Origin: Thermoplasmata archaeon
GTDB taxonomy: Archaea > Thermoplasmatota > Thermoplasmata > UBA184
Assembly (NCBI GenBank): GCA_030064695.1
Contig: JASHYV010000059.1
Coordinates: forward strand, 1-10,299
DNA length: 10,299 bases
Reading direction: 5' to 3'
Of this stretch, positions 1 through 7,791 are shown one piece after another. The notes under the pieces were generated by a model that ran no database searches, was not told where the DNA came from, and saw only the letters and a list, made by a program, of their open reading frames with translations. A program made the translations under genes and the position numbers. Each line of letters begins with the position of its first letter. Within the stretch, counting starts at the first letter, position 1.

Positions 1-672
1 GATCGTGCCCGCGATCGGGTTCACGAACGCGCGCCGTCCGTCGACCTCGAGCACCGACTCCGGGCTCGCGCCGACGACGGTCCGGTCGCCGAACTGCAGG
101 TAGTAGAAGAACGCGAACCGCTCCGCGCGACGCAGCTCGCCGGCCCGAGCGAGCAGATCGTCCGGTCGAGCCCATCGTCGCCGGTGCGCCAGCACGACCT
201 GGAACGCTTCTCCGTCCCGGATCGCCGCCACGAGCCTCCGCGTGGACCGGACGTAGTCCGGCTTCCCCAGCGAGTCCCCGCGAGGCCGTCCGGTCCGACG
301 TCGTAGAACCCGAGGGTCCCGGGGCCGCTCCGGCGCAAAGCGATGCACGTGCGCGCGTTCGGACCAAGCGAATTCTCCCAGCGGGAACGGTCCCCCCCGA
401 GGCGTGCGACGGAGCGCGGGCTCGAAGAGGCCGACGGCGTCGAACCCGAGGTACCCGAGAACGGCCCGACCCGATCCGTGGCGAAGAAAGCGATCGCTCG
501 CTCGCGAGACGGCCCGCAGGTCGCCGGCCGAACGAACGGAGCGGACCTCGCTCGGGCGATCGAACCACGTCGCGGAGGAGAGGTTTCCGGCCTCGCGGCC
601 GGTCGCCTCGAAGTATCCGGCGACCTCCGCACCGGGGGCCGCGCGCGCGAAGTCCTCCCATGCGTCCATCAT
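1..672 (-). CDS. trpE: Anthranilate synthase component I (TrpE), 5' part only; runs off the left edge
   Basis: Translating the minus strand from the ATG at 672 gives 224 codons without a stop, continuing past position 1. TrpE makes anthranilate from chorismate, with ammonia from a TrpG glutaminase, as the first committed step to tryptophan. Family landmarks are GYLGFDAVGLFEP in the N-terminal domain, GEAFQVVLAHR where the chorismate-binding domain starts, then FGDRTVVGASPESVLEV and PIAGT at the edge. PabB is a paralogue and cannot be fully excluded, but the GEAFQVVL form is TrpE-like. The start is ATGATG, whose first ATG overlaps the lysC stop by four bases; GGAGGA lies about nine bases upstream. 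The N-terminus reads YFEAT where TrpE proteins usually carry the Leu-Leu-Glu-Ser feedback motif. Codons between about 276 and 324 look out of frame (separate entry). The catalytic C-terminal half is not in the window. Confidence 0.88.
   Translation of the reverse strand, partial: MMDAWEDFARAAPGAEVAGYFEATGREAGNLSSATWFDRPSEVRSVRSAGDLRAVSRASDRFLRHGSGRAVLGYLGFDAVGLFEPALRRTPRGGPFPLGEFAWSERAHVHRFAPERPRDPRVLRRRTGRPRGDSLGKPDYVRSTRRLVAAIRDGEAFQVVLAHRRRWARPDDLLARAGELRRAERFAFFYYLQFGDRTVVGASPESVLEVDGRRAFVNPIAGTI
276..324 (-). other. Probable pair of compensating 1-base indels inside trpE
   Basis: In the open trpE frame this block reads DPRVLRRRTGRPRG, with many codons ending in A or T (cct, gtt, cta, cga, cgt, gga, cct), which is odd for this genome. 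The +1 frame reads TLGFYDVGPDGLAG with almost every codon ending in G or C. Removing one C from the run at 321-324 and adding one G (minus strand) at the run 276-279 gives a smooth reading into DSLGKPDYV. Both edges are homopolymers, so sequencing or assembly error is the simplest cause; a real double frameshift is possible. The gene stays open either way. Confidence 0.6.
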
Positions 673-1988
673 CCGGCTCCGTCCTCCACGAGAGCGCGAT
701 GCAGTTGCCGAAGGACCCGGGTCCCCTCTGCCTCGGGGACCGCGAGCGAGAGGGCGCGCGGGGTCGCACTGAACCCCTCGGCCCGCGCGACGGCCGACGA
801 CGGCACCCGGTCCAGGTCCCCCAGGATCCCGTCGCCGATCGCCGTCACGAGCGCCACGCGGTAGGGTCCGTCGACCATGGCCGCGGCGTCCCGCGTGACC
901 GGGGCCAGCGCCCGGAGCGCGGTCAACACCTGCCCCGGCTCGAGCACAAGGCAGAGGAGAGCACTCGACGTGTAGAGCTGCACGAGGTTGACTTGCGCGC
1001 CCGCGAGCCGTTCCGAGACTTCGGCCACGATCCCCGGTCGCTGCCGGCCCCCGGGCACGCGGAGTCGGAGCAGCCGGAGCGGTCGCAGCACGGTCAGCGC
1101 CCGGTTCCGTCGACCGGCGCGGCCCGGGGTGATCGTCGTGACGACCTGCGGGTCCTCGAGCGAGCGCACCCGAAGCTCGATCGAGGCCGCCCGGGCCGGC
1201 TCGATGGTGAGCGGGTGCAGCACGCGAGCTCCGAACTGGGCGAGCTCCTCCGCCTCCTCGTACGAGAGGTCCGGGATCGGCCGGGCCGACGGCACTTCTC
1301 TCGGATCGGCGGAGAGGACCGCGACGTGCCGCTTCACCAACTCCACGCGCTGCGCCGGCAGCATGGCGCCAATCGCCGAGGCCGCGTAGTCCGAGCCGCC
1401 CCGGCCGAGCGTGGCCACCCGCCCTTCGAGGCTGCGCCCGAAGTAGCCGGTAACGACCGGAAGCTCGCCTCGGGCCAGCACCCGACCGAGGCCCTTCCGG
1501 ACCGCCGTCCGGGACCGGTCGAAGAGGATGCAGCTCGCGCCGTACGCGTTGTCCGTGATGAGACCGAGATGGTCGGCCTCCACGGGCTGCGCGGGCAGCC
1601 CGGCCTCGCGCAGCCGGGCGGCCAGCCAGTGGACCGCAAGCCGCTCTCCCTGGCTCAGCACCCGGTCGGCCAGGGGAGCGTCGACCGGTCGGGATCGGCG
1701 TACTTGGTCGAGCAGGCCCTTCAGCCGGAGCAGCTGACGTCGGCCCGGGGCCGAGAGACCGGGATGTCGCCGGCGCGCCTCCTCGAGGGCGCGCTCGTGA
1801 CGGCGAGCGGACCGGGGATGGGCGAGCGCGTCGGCGAGGGAGTCGGTCATCCCCTCTCGGGCCGAGGCCACGACGACGACAGGGGCGCCCTCGGCTTTCG
1901 CGGCCCGGATGTCCGACAGCACCCGGTCGAAGTCGTCCAGCGACGCGCCGCCGAATTTCAGCACGATCGGCCGGGGTCCGCGCTTCAT
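669..1988 (-). CDS. lysC: Aspartate kinase with C-terminal ACT domains
   Basis: A 439-residue protein that phosphorylates L-aspartate to aspartyl-4-phosphate. The N-terminal amino-acid-kinase domain starts with KFGGAS (residues 11-16, Lys11). LGRGGSDYAAS (194-204) is the nucleotide-site loop, and SADPREVPSARPI followed by LSYEEAEELAQFGARVLHP (about 226-259) is the kinase signature region. About 300-439 look like two ACT regulatory domains, the second opening with VALVTAIGDGIL, so feedback by an amino acid is likely; the ligand cannot be read from sequence. No homoserine dehydrogenase is fused. It overlaps asd upstream (ATGA at 1985-1988) and trpE downstream (ATGATG at 669-672). A strong AAGGAGG lies at 2000-2006, eleven bases before the ATG. 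In this operon it probably feeds aspartate semialdehyde to ADH synthase as well as the Lys/Thr/Met branch. Confidence 0.93.
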   Translation of the reverse strand: MKRGPRPIVLKFGGASLDDFDRVLSDIRAAKAEGAPVVVVASAREGMTDSLADALAHPRSARRHERALEEARRRHPGLSAPGRRQLLRLKGLLDQVRRSRPVDAPLADRVLSQGERLAVHWLAARLREAGLPAQPVEADHLGLITDNAYGASCILFDRSRTAVRKGLGRVLARGELPVVTGYFGRSLEGRVATLGRGGSDYAASAIGAMLPAQRVELVKRHVAVLSADPREVPSARPIPDLSYEEAEELAQFGARVLHPLTIEPARAASIELRVRSLEDPQVVTTITPGRAGRRNRALTVLRPLRLLRLRVPGGRQRPGIVAEVSERLAGAQVNLVQLYTSSALLCLVLEPGQVLTALRALAPVTRDAAAMVDGPYRVALVTAIGDGILGDLDRVPSSAVARAEGFSATPRALSLAVPEAEGTRVLRQLHRALVEDGAG

Positions 1989-3067
1989 GGCGAACGGCGC
2001 CTCCTTGTGGGGAGCAGACCGCGCGCGAGGGCGAGCTCGGCGTTGAGCACCGAGCCGCCGGCGCCGCCCCGGACGGCGTTGTGCGAGAGCACGAAGAAGC
2101 GGAGGTACGGCGGCTCCCAGCGGATCCGGCCGACCACGGCGGCCATCCCGCGCGCCCGCGCCGGATGCCCCGCCCACCGGTCCCGGACCGGCTGCGGGCG
2201 ATCCGCCTCGCGCCGGACCTCCACCGGAGGGTGAGGGGCGGTCGGCAGGTCGAGGCCGGCGAGCGGGTCGAAGTGGGTCCACACCGCGACGAGCTCGGAG
2301 AAGGAGGGCGAGCGCGCGGTCTCGACGGTGACCGCCTCGAGATGTCCCTCGCGGGTCGCGACTCGGGCGCAGTGCACCACGAAGGGCGTCGTGAGCGGAC
2401 GGATGCGTCCGGCCGTCCGACGGCCGAGCATGCGGGCCGACTCCCGGGCGACCTTCTCCTCCTCGGAGGCGATGTACGGCACCACGTTATCGGCGATGTC
2501 CAGGGACGGCACGCCCGGGAAGCCCGCGCCCGACAGCGACTGGTAGGTGCTCACGTGGATCGCACGCGGAGCGAGCCGCGCCTGAAGCGGGGCGAGGGCG
2601 AGCACCAGGCCGGCGGCGGAACAGTTGGGGTCCGCGACGAGCAACCCCCGGCCTCGCGGCCGGCGACGGAGCAGTTCGAGGTGATCGGCGTTCACTTCGG
2701 GAACGAGCAGCGGGACCCCGGGGTCCATCCGGTGGTCGGACGCGTTCGTGAACACGGAGATCCCCCGGCGGACGAGCTCGGTCTCGAACGGTCCCGCCGT
2801 GCCCGAGGGCAGGGCAGAGAAGACCACTTCGATCCCGGCTCGAGCGAGGGAAGCGGGCCCAAGGGACTCGAGCGTCCGACCCTCGAAGCCGGGCGGAGGC
2901 GGCTCCGCGAGCTGCCAGAGTTCGCCGAGCGTCCGGTCCCGGGATCGGGCGCCGGCGCCGAGCCGGGCGATCTCGAAGCGCGGATGATCCGCCAGCAATC
3001 GCACGAAGTGCTGGCCGATGTATCCCCCGGCGCCGAGGACCGCGACCGGGATCCGCGACTCGGTCAT
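1985..3067 (-). CDS. asd: Aspartate-semialdehyde dehydrogenase, archaeal/fungal type
   Basis: A 360-residue enzyme that reduces aspartyl-4-phosphate to L-aspartate-4-semialdehyde with NADPH. The Rossmann loop is LGAGGYIGQHF (11-21). SALPSG (84-89), NASDHRM (108-114) and LVPEVN (121-126) follow. DPNCSAAG (146-153) holds the nucleophile Cys149, STYQSLSGAG is at 173-182, and Arg235/His242 in CARVATREGH match the substrate-binding Arg and catalytic His. The C-terminal LSHNAVRGGAGGSVLNAELAL is typical of the archaeal/fungal branch. An in-frame ATG 29 codons upstream was rejected because that extension lies inside aroC and has no family similarity; the chosen ATG overlaps the aroC stop (ATGA) and has GGGGAGG nine bases upstream. 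The product is a direct substrate of the ADH synthase at the head of the operon, which explains its place here. Confidence 0.95.
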   Translation of the reverse strand: MTESRIPVAVLGAGGYIGQHFVRLLADHPRFEIARLGAGARSRDRTLGELWQLAEPPPPGFEGRTLESLGPASLARAGIEVVFSALPSGTAGPFETELVRRGISVFTNASDHRMDPGVPLLVPEVNADHLELLRRRPRGRGLLVADPNCSAAGLVLALAPLQARLAPRAIHVSTYQSLSGAGFPGVPSLDIADNVVPYIASEEEKVARESARMLGRRTAGRIRPLTTPFVVHCARVATREGHLEAVTVETARSPSFSELVAVWTHFDPLAGLDLPTAPHPPVEVRREADRPQPVRDRWAGHPARARGMAAVVGRIRWEPPYLRFFVLSHNAVRGGAGGSVLNAELALARGLLPTRRRRSP

Positions 3068-4149
3068 CCGAGGTATCCTCCCCGCAGCGCGAGGTCCGCG
3101 ATCGCGACGAGTCCGACCGACTCGAGGACCACCACGGCCCGAGGCACGATGCACGGGTCGTGCCGCCCCGTTACGGTGAGCTGAGCCGCCTCGCGGGTCG
3201 CGAGGTTGACCGTCGTCTGGGGGCGTGCGATCGAAGAGGTCGGCTTCACGACGACGCGGAAGAGGATCGGCATGCCCGTCGCGAGACCGCCCAGCGCCCC
3301 GCCCGCGTGGTTGGTGGCGGTACGGACCGCTCCGTCCTTCCAGACGAAGGGGTCATTGTGCTCGCTGCCGCGCATCCGGGCCGCCGCAAAGCCCGCGCCG
3401 AACTCGACACCCTTCACGGCCGGCACGGAGAACGCGAGATGGGCGATCTCGCTCTCGATCGAGTCGAAGAACGGCTCGCCGAGCCCCACCGGCACGCCGT
3501 CGATCCGGACCTCGACCACGCCGCCCAGGCTGTCGCCCTCGCGGCGGGCGGCTCCGATCGCCTCCTCCATGCGAGCCGCGGCGGCCGGGTCCGGGCTCGC
3601 CACCTCGTTGGCCGCGGCGCGGGCCCGCAGCTCGGGGAGCGAAGCCTCGGCCGGGATCGTGGCCTCGACGGCGCCGATCGACCGGGTGTACGCCAGCGCG
3701 TCGATCCCGAGCGGGGCGAGCACCGTGCGAGCGACCGCTCCGGCAATCACGAGCCCGACGGTCATCCGGCCGGAGAAGATGCCGCCGCCGGACAGGTCCG
3801 CCTCGTCGCCGTAGCGGACGCGCGCGGGGAAGTCGGCATGCCCCGGTCGCGGCGTGTCCCGCATCCGGTCGTACGGCTCCCGTCGCACGTCTTCGTTCGC
3901 GACGTGCGCGCGCAGCGGCCCGCCGTCCGCGCGACCACCGGTGACCCCTCGGTCGACGACGAGGTGGTCCTCCTCCTGGCGCTTCGTGGCGAGTCGCCGT
4001 CCCGTCGGACGACGACGGTCGAGCGCCTGTTGGACCGCGTCGAGATCGATCGGAGTCCCGGCCGGGATGCCCTCGATCTCGATCCCGACTTCCGGGCCGT
4101 GGCTGGTCCCGAAGATTGTGATCCGGTATCGGTCCCCGAAGCGCATCAT
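3064..4149 (-). CDS. aroC: Chorismate synthase
   Basis: A 361-residue enzyme that converts 5-enolpyruvylshikimate-3-phosphate to chorismate, using reduced FMN. Signatures in order: FGTSHGPEVGIEIEGIPAG (13-31, catalytic-type His17), RPGHADF (101-107, His104), SGGGIFSGRMT (120-130), GSEHNDPF (261-268), TNHAGGALGGLATGMPI (279-295) and DPCIVPRA (331-338). Length is normal for the family. Two adjacent ATG codons (ATGATG) are available; the first shares four bases with the aroA stop and was chosen, but the second (from 4146) is equally possible. GGAGGGAGG lies just upstream. The stop overlaps the asd start at 3064-3067. No NAD(P)H-dependent flavin reductase domain is attached, so reduced flavin must come from elsewhere. 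Confidence 0.96.
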   Translation of the reverse strand: MMRFGDRYRITIFGTSHGPEVGIEIEGIPAGTPIDLDAVQQALDRRRPTGRRLATKRQEEDHLVVDRGVTGGRADGGPLRAHVANEDVRREPYDRMRDTPRPGHADFPARVRYGDEADLSGGGIFSGRMTVGLVIAGAVARTVLAPLGIDALAYTRSIGAVEATIPAEASLPELRARAAANEVASPDPAAAARMEEAIGAARREGDSLGGVVEVRIDGVPVGLGEPFFDSIESEIAHLAFSVPAVKGVEFGAGFAAARMRGSEHNDPFVWKDGAVRTATNHAGGALGGLATGMPILFRVVVKPTSSIARPQTTVNLATREAAQLTVTGRHDPCIVPRAVVVLESVGLVAIADLALRGGYLG

Positions 4150-5414
4150 GCGCCGGCCCTCCCTCCGGTCAGGCGGTCGAGGACCGTCCAGAATTCCGGG
4201 AACGACTTCGCCACCGCTCCCGGGTCGCCGACCCGCGAAGGCGTCGGGCCCGCCAACGCGCCCACGGCCGCGCTCATCACCATCCGGTGATCGTCCTGAC
4301 CCTCGAAGCGGATCGCTCGGGGCTCTGCCGTGCCGTGGATCTCGAGCGAACCCGACCGGGACCGGACGCTCGCGCCCAGCGCGCGGGCCAGTTGTGCGGT
4401 GCCGGCCTTCCGGTCCGATTCCTTGAGGACGACGTGGGCAGCGCCGCGGAGTCGGCTCGTGCCCGGGGCGCAGGCGGCGAGGACCCCGGCGAGGGGGTAG
4501 AGATCCGGACAGTCCGTCAGGTCGACCGAGAACGGCCGGAGTTCGCCGGCCCGGACCCGTACCGAGTCGTCCGAGCGGACCACGTGGGCGCCGAAGCGGC
4601 GGAGGAGGCCCAGGATCGCGAGGTCGGCTTGCGGCCACTTGCGGGGTACGTCGCGAACTTGGACGTCTCCGCCGGACACCGCCGCCGCGGCCCAGAGGTA
4701 GGCGGCGGAGGAGGCGTCGCCGGGCACGCGGAGGCGTGCCCCCGAGAACGTCTGATGCCCGGGAACTTGGATTGCGCGGCCCCGCCGCAGCGCCTGGACG
4801 CCGTGATGGGCGAGCACCGCGCGCGTCGCGTCGATGTACGGAGCCGAGACGATCCGGCCCCGGAGCCGCACCGTCGACGATCTTCGGCAGGTGGGCAGCG
4901 CGAGCAGCAGCGCCGACACGAACTGCGAGCTCTCGGACGCGTCCAGCTCGACCCGGCCCCCGTCGATAGGGCCCCGGACCGTGAGCGGCAGCGCCTCCTC
5001 CGCTCCCGCCGGGCGGCACTCCGCGCCTAGGGCGCGCAGCGCGCGGAGCAGCTCGGACATCGGCCGACGGCCGAGTCGAGCGGCTCCCGTGAACGTCGTG
5101 GCCTGGGGTCGAAGTGCCGCGACCGCCGTCGCGAAGCGCAGCGTGGTGCCCGAGGCTCCGCAGTCGACCGTTCGGCCCCCGCGCGAGCGCGTGGGCTCGA
5201 CCGTCCAGCGGCGACGGTCGCGCACTACGCGGGAGCCCATCGCGGCGATCGCTCGTGCGGTGGCGCGCGTGTCGTCGGCGTCGAGCGGCGCCTCCACGAT
5301 CGCGCGTCGCCGCGCCAGGTGGGCCGCGAGCAGGGCGCGGTGGGTGTAGCTCTTCGAGGGAGGAGCGCGAACCGATCCTCGCGCGGGCCCCGGGATCACT
5401 TCGCGTCCGGTCAT
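4146..5414 (-). CDS. aroA: 3-phosphoshikimate 1-carboxyvinyltransferase (EPSP synthase)
   Basis: A 422-residue enzyme that transfers the enolpyruvyl group of phosphoenolpyruvate to shikimate-3-phosphate. Motifs: PPSKSYTHRAL (18-28, Lys21 in the PEP/substrate site), DCGASGTTLRF (84-94, PEP-binding loop), GRRPMSELL (115-123), ESSQFVSALL (161-170), PGDASSAAYLWAA (231-243), TDCPDLYPLAG (300-310, with the catalytic-type Asp304), LKESDRKAG (330-338, Glu332), DDHRMVMSAA (374-383) and KSFPEFW (403-409). All key positions expected of a working enzyme are present. The frame stays open far upstream into aroDE, but MTGREVIPG at 5414 fits the family N-terminus and gives the same ATGA overlap seen at the other junctions. 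Its Shine-Dalgarno match is weak (GAGG), so re-initiation after aroK is likely. Confidence 0.96.
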   Translation of the reverse strand: MTGREVIPGPARGSVRAPPSKSYTHRALLAAHLARRRAIVEAPLDADDTRATARAIAAMGSRVVRDRRRWTVEPTRSRGGRTVDCGASGTTLRFATAVAALRPQATTFTGAARLGRRPMSELLRALRALGAECRPAGAEEALPLTVRGPIDGGRVELDASESSQFVSALLLALPTCRRSSTVRLRGRIVSAPYIDATRAVLAHHGVQALRRGRAIQVPGHQTFSGARLRVPGDASSAAYLWAAAAVSGGDVQVRDVPRKWPQADLAILGLLRRFGAHVVRSDDSVRVRAGELRPFSVDLTDCPDLYPLAGVLAACAPGTSRLRGAAHVVLKESDRKAGTAQLARALGASVRSRSGSLEIHGTAEPRAIRFEGQDDHRMVMSAAVGALAGPTPSRVGDPGAVAKSFPEFWTVLDRLTGGRAGA

Positions 5415-6289
5415 CGCTTCCTCGCTCGGTGAACTGGAGCGGACGGGGCGAGCGAGACGAGCTGTCGGGTGCCGTCCGAGAGCGGCAGACTTTCCAGCAC
5501 CGGTTGCGCTCGATCCGACTCCGCGACGGCCGCCAGCGCGGGCCCCATCCCGCTCACGCCGACCGCCAGGGCGCCTGCGCCGCGGGCCGAGGCCCGAAGC
5601 CCGGAGTAGTCGTATCCCATGACCGACTCCACGAGCTCCGTGTTCAGCGCCATGGCGGCCCACCAGTTCTGCGCCAGGGCCTGATCGACGATCGCGCGTC
5701 CCTCGGTCTTCCGGAGCTCGAAGGCGGCGGCCCAGGTCGGGGACCGCGCATGTTTCGCCGAGGGCACGTAGAGCGCAACCTTCCACCCGGTGGGGGCATC
5801 CGCATGGCGGAGGACCTCCCCGGCGCGGCAGTCCGCTACCCAGAACCCGGGGGCTAGGCCCGCGAGCGCGTCGTCGAGCGCGCCGGTGGCGCTGACGCCC
5901 GCGGTCCGACCGGCGCCCGCTGCGAGCTGGGCGAGCTCGAGGATCGGGGGTTCCGCGCCGGCGGCCCGAGCGGCGGCGCGGGCCACCGCGGTGGCTACCG
6001 CGCTCGACGTCTTCAGCCCCCGACCGGGAGGGATCTCGGAGCGGAGCTCGACCTCGGCCGACCACGCCTCGGAACTCCCGAACGCGTCGAGGGCGAGCCG
6101 AAGCGACTCCCGGACCACCGGGGTTCCCGTCCCGGTCGAGAACGTGAAACGGGGCTCGGAATCCCGCGGCGTCTCCCGGAGCCGGACTCGCGCCTCCACG
6201 CTGAGCGAGATCCCGAGCGCGCAGCCGACTCCCGTGGGCAGAGCGTTGACGATTGTGATCGCGGCGTGACTCCGGGCCGTGCCAATCAC
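5411..6289 (-). CDS. aroK: Shikimate kinase, archaeal GHMP type
   Basis: A 292-residue shikimate kinase unrelated to bacterial P-loop AroK; it belongs to the GHMP (galactokinase, homoserine, mevalonate, phosphomevalonate) kinase superfamily. The N-terminus SHAAITIVNALPTGVGCALGI (7-27) matches the archaeal form, and the GHMP ATP-binding loop PGRGLKTSSAVA (88-99) is intact. An in-frame ATG at 6343 was rejected: it extends into aroDE with an unrelated sequence. The GTG at 6287-6289 puts the family N-terminus right at residue 1, overlaps the aroDE stop as GTGA, and has a Shine-Dalgarno sequence six bases upstream. Homoserine kinase is the nearest alternative, but the sequence pattern and the position between shikimate dehydrogenase and EPSP synthase make shikimate the substrate. 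Confidence 0.92.
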   Translation of the reverse strand: MIGTARSHAAITIVNALPTGVGCALGISLSVEARVRLRETPRDSEPRFTFSTGTGTPVVRESLRLALDAFGSSEAWSAEVELRSEIPPGRGLKTSSAVATAVARAAARAAGAEPPILELAQLAAGAGRTAGVSATGALDDALAGLAPGFWVADCRAGEVLRHADAPTGWKVALYVPSAKHARSPTWAAAFELRKTEGRAIVDQALAQNWWAAMALNTELVESVMGYDYSGLRASARGAGALAVGVSGMGPALAAVAESDRAQPVLESLPLSDGTRQLVSLAPSAPVHRARKR

Positions 6290-7791
6290 GGTCGGTCCTC
6301 CCTCGCGGCCCGGACGACCTCGTCCGAGGGCGCTTCGGCCCACCAGGCCGCGTAGCTGGCGGCCGCCTGGTACACCAGCAATCCCCAGCCGTCCTCATAA
6401 GAGCCCCCGTGGCCCGCGGCCGTACGGCTCAGCGCCGCGTCCTCGGGAGCGTACACCCAGTCGAGGACGTGCGTGTCGGAGTCAATGAGCGGGTCCACCT
6501 CCAACGCGAGCGGTACGCTTCCCGCGCGCCCGGCGGTCGTGGCGTGGACCACGAGCCGCTCCGTCTCGGTGGATCCGGCCGAGCCGACCTGCGCCCCGAA
6601 GGCCCTTGCGACCTCCTGGGCCGCATCGGCCTTCCGGGCGAACACGGTCGCCCGGGCCCCGAGCTCCCGGGCCGCGGCGAGCGTGGCCCGGGCGGCCCCA
6701 CCTGCCCCCAGGACGGCGAGGTGGCGCCCGTCCCACCGGCCCGCGGCGCGCAGCTCGCGGAGACGTCGGAGGATGGCGGAGAGGTCGGTGTTCCGAGCCT
6801 CGACCTCTCCGTCGTCGAAGGTGAGACAGTTCGCTACGCCGCAGATCTCCGCGGAACGATCGACGCGGCTCGCCGCGCCGAGGGCGCTCGCCTTGAACGG
6901 ATGCGTGACGTTCACGCCCCGGAAGCCCCGCTTCGCCAGCGCGGGCAGCAGCGCGATGAGCTCGGCGTCGTCCGCGCACTCGAGCGGGAGGTAGAGGCCC
7001 TCCCGCCGCAGCGCCCGGAAGAACCGATCGAACAGGTCGGGGCTGCGGGAATGACCGACGGGTCGTCCGATGAGGCCGACGAGGGAGCTGGACGCGTCCG
7101 CGTGGAAGAATCGATGCAGCCGGTCGACCGGGATCTGGGAGGGCTCGACCGCCGGGCGCAGCCCACCGCCCGCTCCGGGTCGGGGAAGCGAGGCGTAGAC
7201 GGCGAAGCAGCCGAGACGTCGCGCGTCCACTCGCGAGAGCGGGCCCGCCGCGCCGGTGGCGGAGAGCACGTACTCGCCTCCCGGGATCGCGTCCACGAGG
7301 GGCGCGATCTCGGAGATCCAGCGGTCCAGGGCCGCGGCGACGACGACCTTGCGCACGGCGCCCGCCGGGAGCGCGCGCTGGAGCCGTCCGCGGATCTCGT
7401 CGCGCGATGCGTCGGAGCCGAGATGCGTGGAGACGAAGAGGGTCTGAGTGGGCGACGAGAGCACGTCCTCGGCGCGCCCCAGGTCACGGTCCATCTCGAC
7501 ATCGATCCCCCCGAACGGAAGGGACGCCAGGTGTTCGAGCACCCGGGCTCGGACCGCCGGGTCGTCGAACCCTCCGCCCCCCTCGTCCGAGGACCGATAC
7601 GTCGCGAGGAGCGGGATCGGAGCCGGGAACGCCTCGGAGAGGCGGGCGAGCTCGGACGGCTCGAGGCGGTCGACCCGAAGCTCGGCCCAGTCCGCCCCGG
7701 CCCGATGGGCTTCCTCGATCTCCTCCCGCAGCTCGGGGAGCGAGCGGCCGGGCAGCGTCACGATCAGTCGTGGAGCGGCCTCGACCGTCAT
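6286..7791 (-). CDS. aroDE: Fused type I 3-dehydroquinate dehydratase / shikimate dehydrogenase
   Basis: A 501-residue two-domain protein carrying two successive shikimate-pathway steps. Residues 1 to about 230 are a type I (Schiff-base) dehydroquinate dehydratase: AELRVDRLE (36-44), VSTH with His123, and RKVVVAA with Lys148 at the positions of the catalytic His and Schiff-base Lys, then PSQIPVD (217-223). From about 237 a shikimate dehydrogenase follows: IGRPVGHSRSP (241-251), NVTHPFK with Lys300, ARNTD with Asp336 (the Lys/Asp catalytic pair) and the NADP-binding LGAGGAAR (361-368). Small departures are GVANCL where GAxNT is usual and NTDLS for NTDxxG; neither touches the catalytic pair. 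It starts at an ATG overlapping the aroB' stop (ATGA), with GAGGA a few bases upstream, and ends in a GTGA overlap with aroK. Confidence 0.93.
   Translation of the reverse strand: MTVEAAPRLIVTLPGRSLPELREEIEEAHRAGADWAELRVDRLEPSELARLSEAFPAPIPLLATYRSSDEGGGGFDDPAVRARVLEHLASLPFGGIDVEMDRDLGRAEDVLSSPTQTLFVSTHLGSDASRDEIRGRLQRALPAGAVRKVVVAAALDRWISEIAPLVDAIPGGEYVLSATGAAGPLSRVDARRLGCFAVYASLPRPGAGGGLRPAVEPSQIPVDRLHRFFHADASSSLVGLIGRPVGHSRSPDLFDRFFRALRREGLYLPLECADDAELIALLPALAKRGFRGVNVTHPFKASALGAASRVDRSAEICGVANCLTFDDGEVEARNTDLSAILRRLRELRAAGRWDGRHLAVLGAGGAARATLAAARELGARATVFARKADAAQEVARAFGAQVGSAGSTETERLVVHATTAGRAGSVPLALEVDPLIDSDTHVLDWVYAPEDAALSRTAAGHGGSYEDGWGLLVYQAAASYAAWWAEAPSDEVVRAAREDRP
6296..6304 (-). promoter_or_regulatory. 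Ribosome binding site that fixes the GTG start of aroK
   Basis: The minus strand reads GAGGGAGGA here, then six bases, then GTG (6287-6289). It lies within the last codons of aroDE and supports the internal GTG over the upstream ATG at 6343. Confidence 0.6.

Noticed and set aside
21..632. A 203-residue minus-strand reading frame over trpE
   Set aside because: It is arginine/serine-rich noise in a shifted frame. The true TrpE frame runs off the left edge. Only the short block around 276-324 of this frame looks genuine, and that is reported as an indel pair.
3068..3154. Upstream ATG start for asd
   Set aside because: The 29 extra residues are arginine/glycine-rich, overlap the end of aroC and precede the natural N-terminus just before the GAGGYIG loop.
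343..5349. Long plus-strand reading frames (for example 660-2234, 2081-3184, 3160-4290)
   Set aside because: All lie opposite well-recognised minus-strand enzymes, are rich in Arg/Pro/Gly and match no family; they result from few stop codons in GC-rich DNA.
6290..6343. Upstream ATG start for shikimate kinase
   Set aside because: The extra residues do not resemble the family and lie in aroDE; the GTG at 6289 has a good ribosome site and the standard 4-base overlap.
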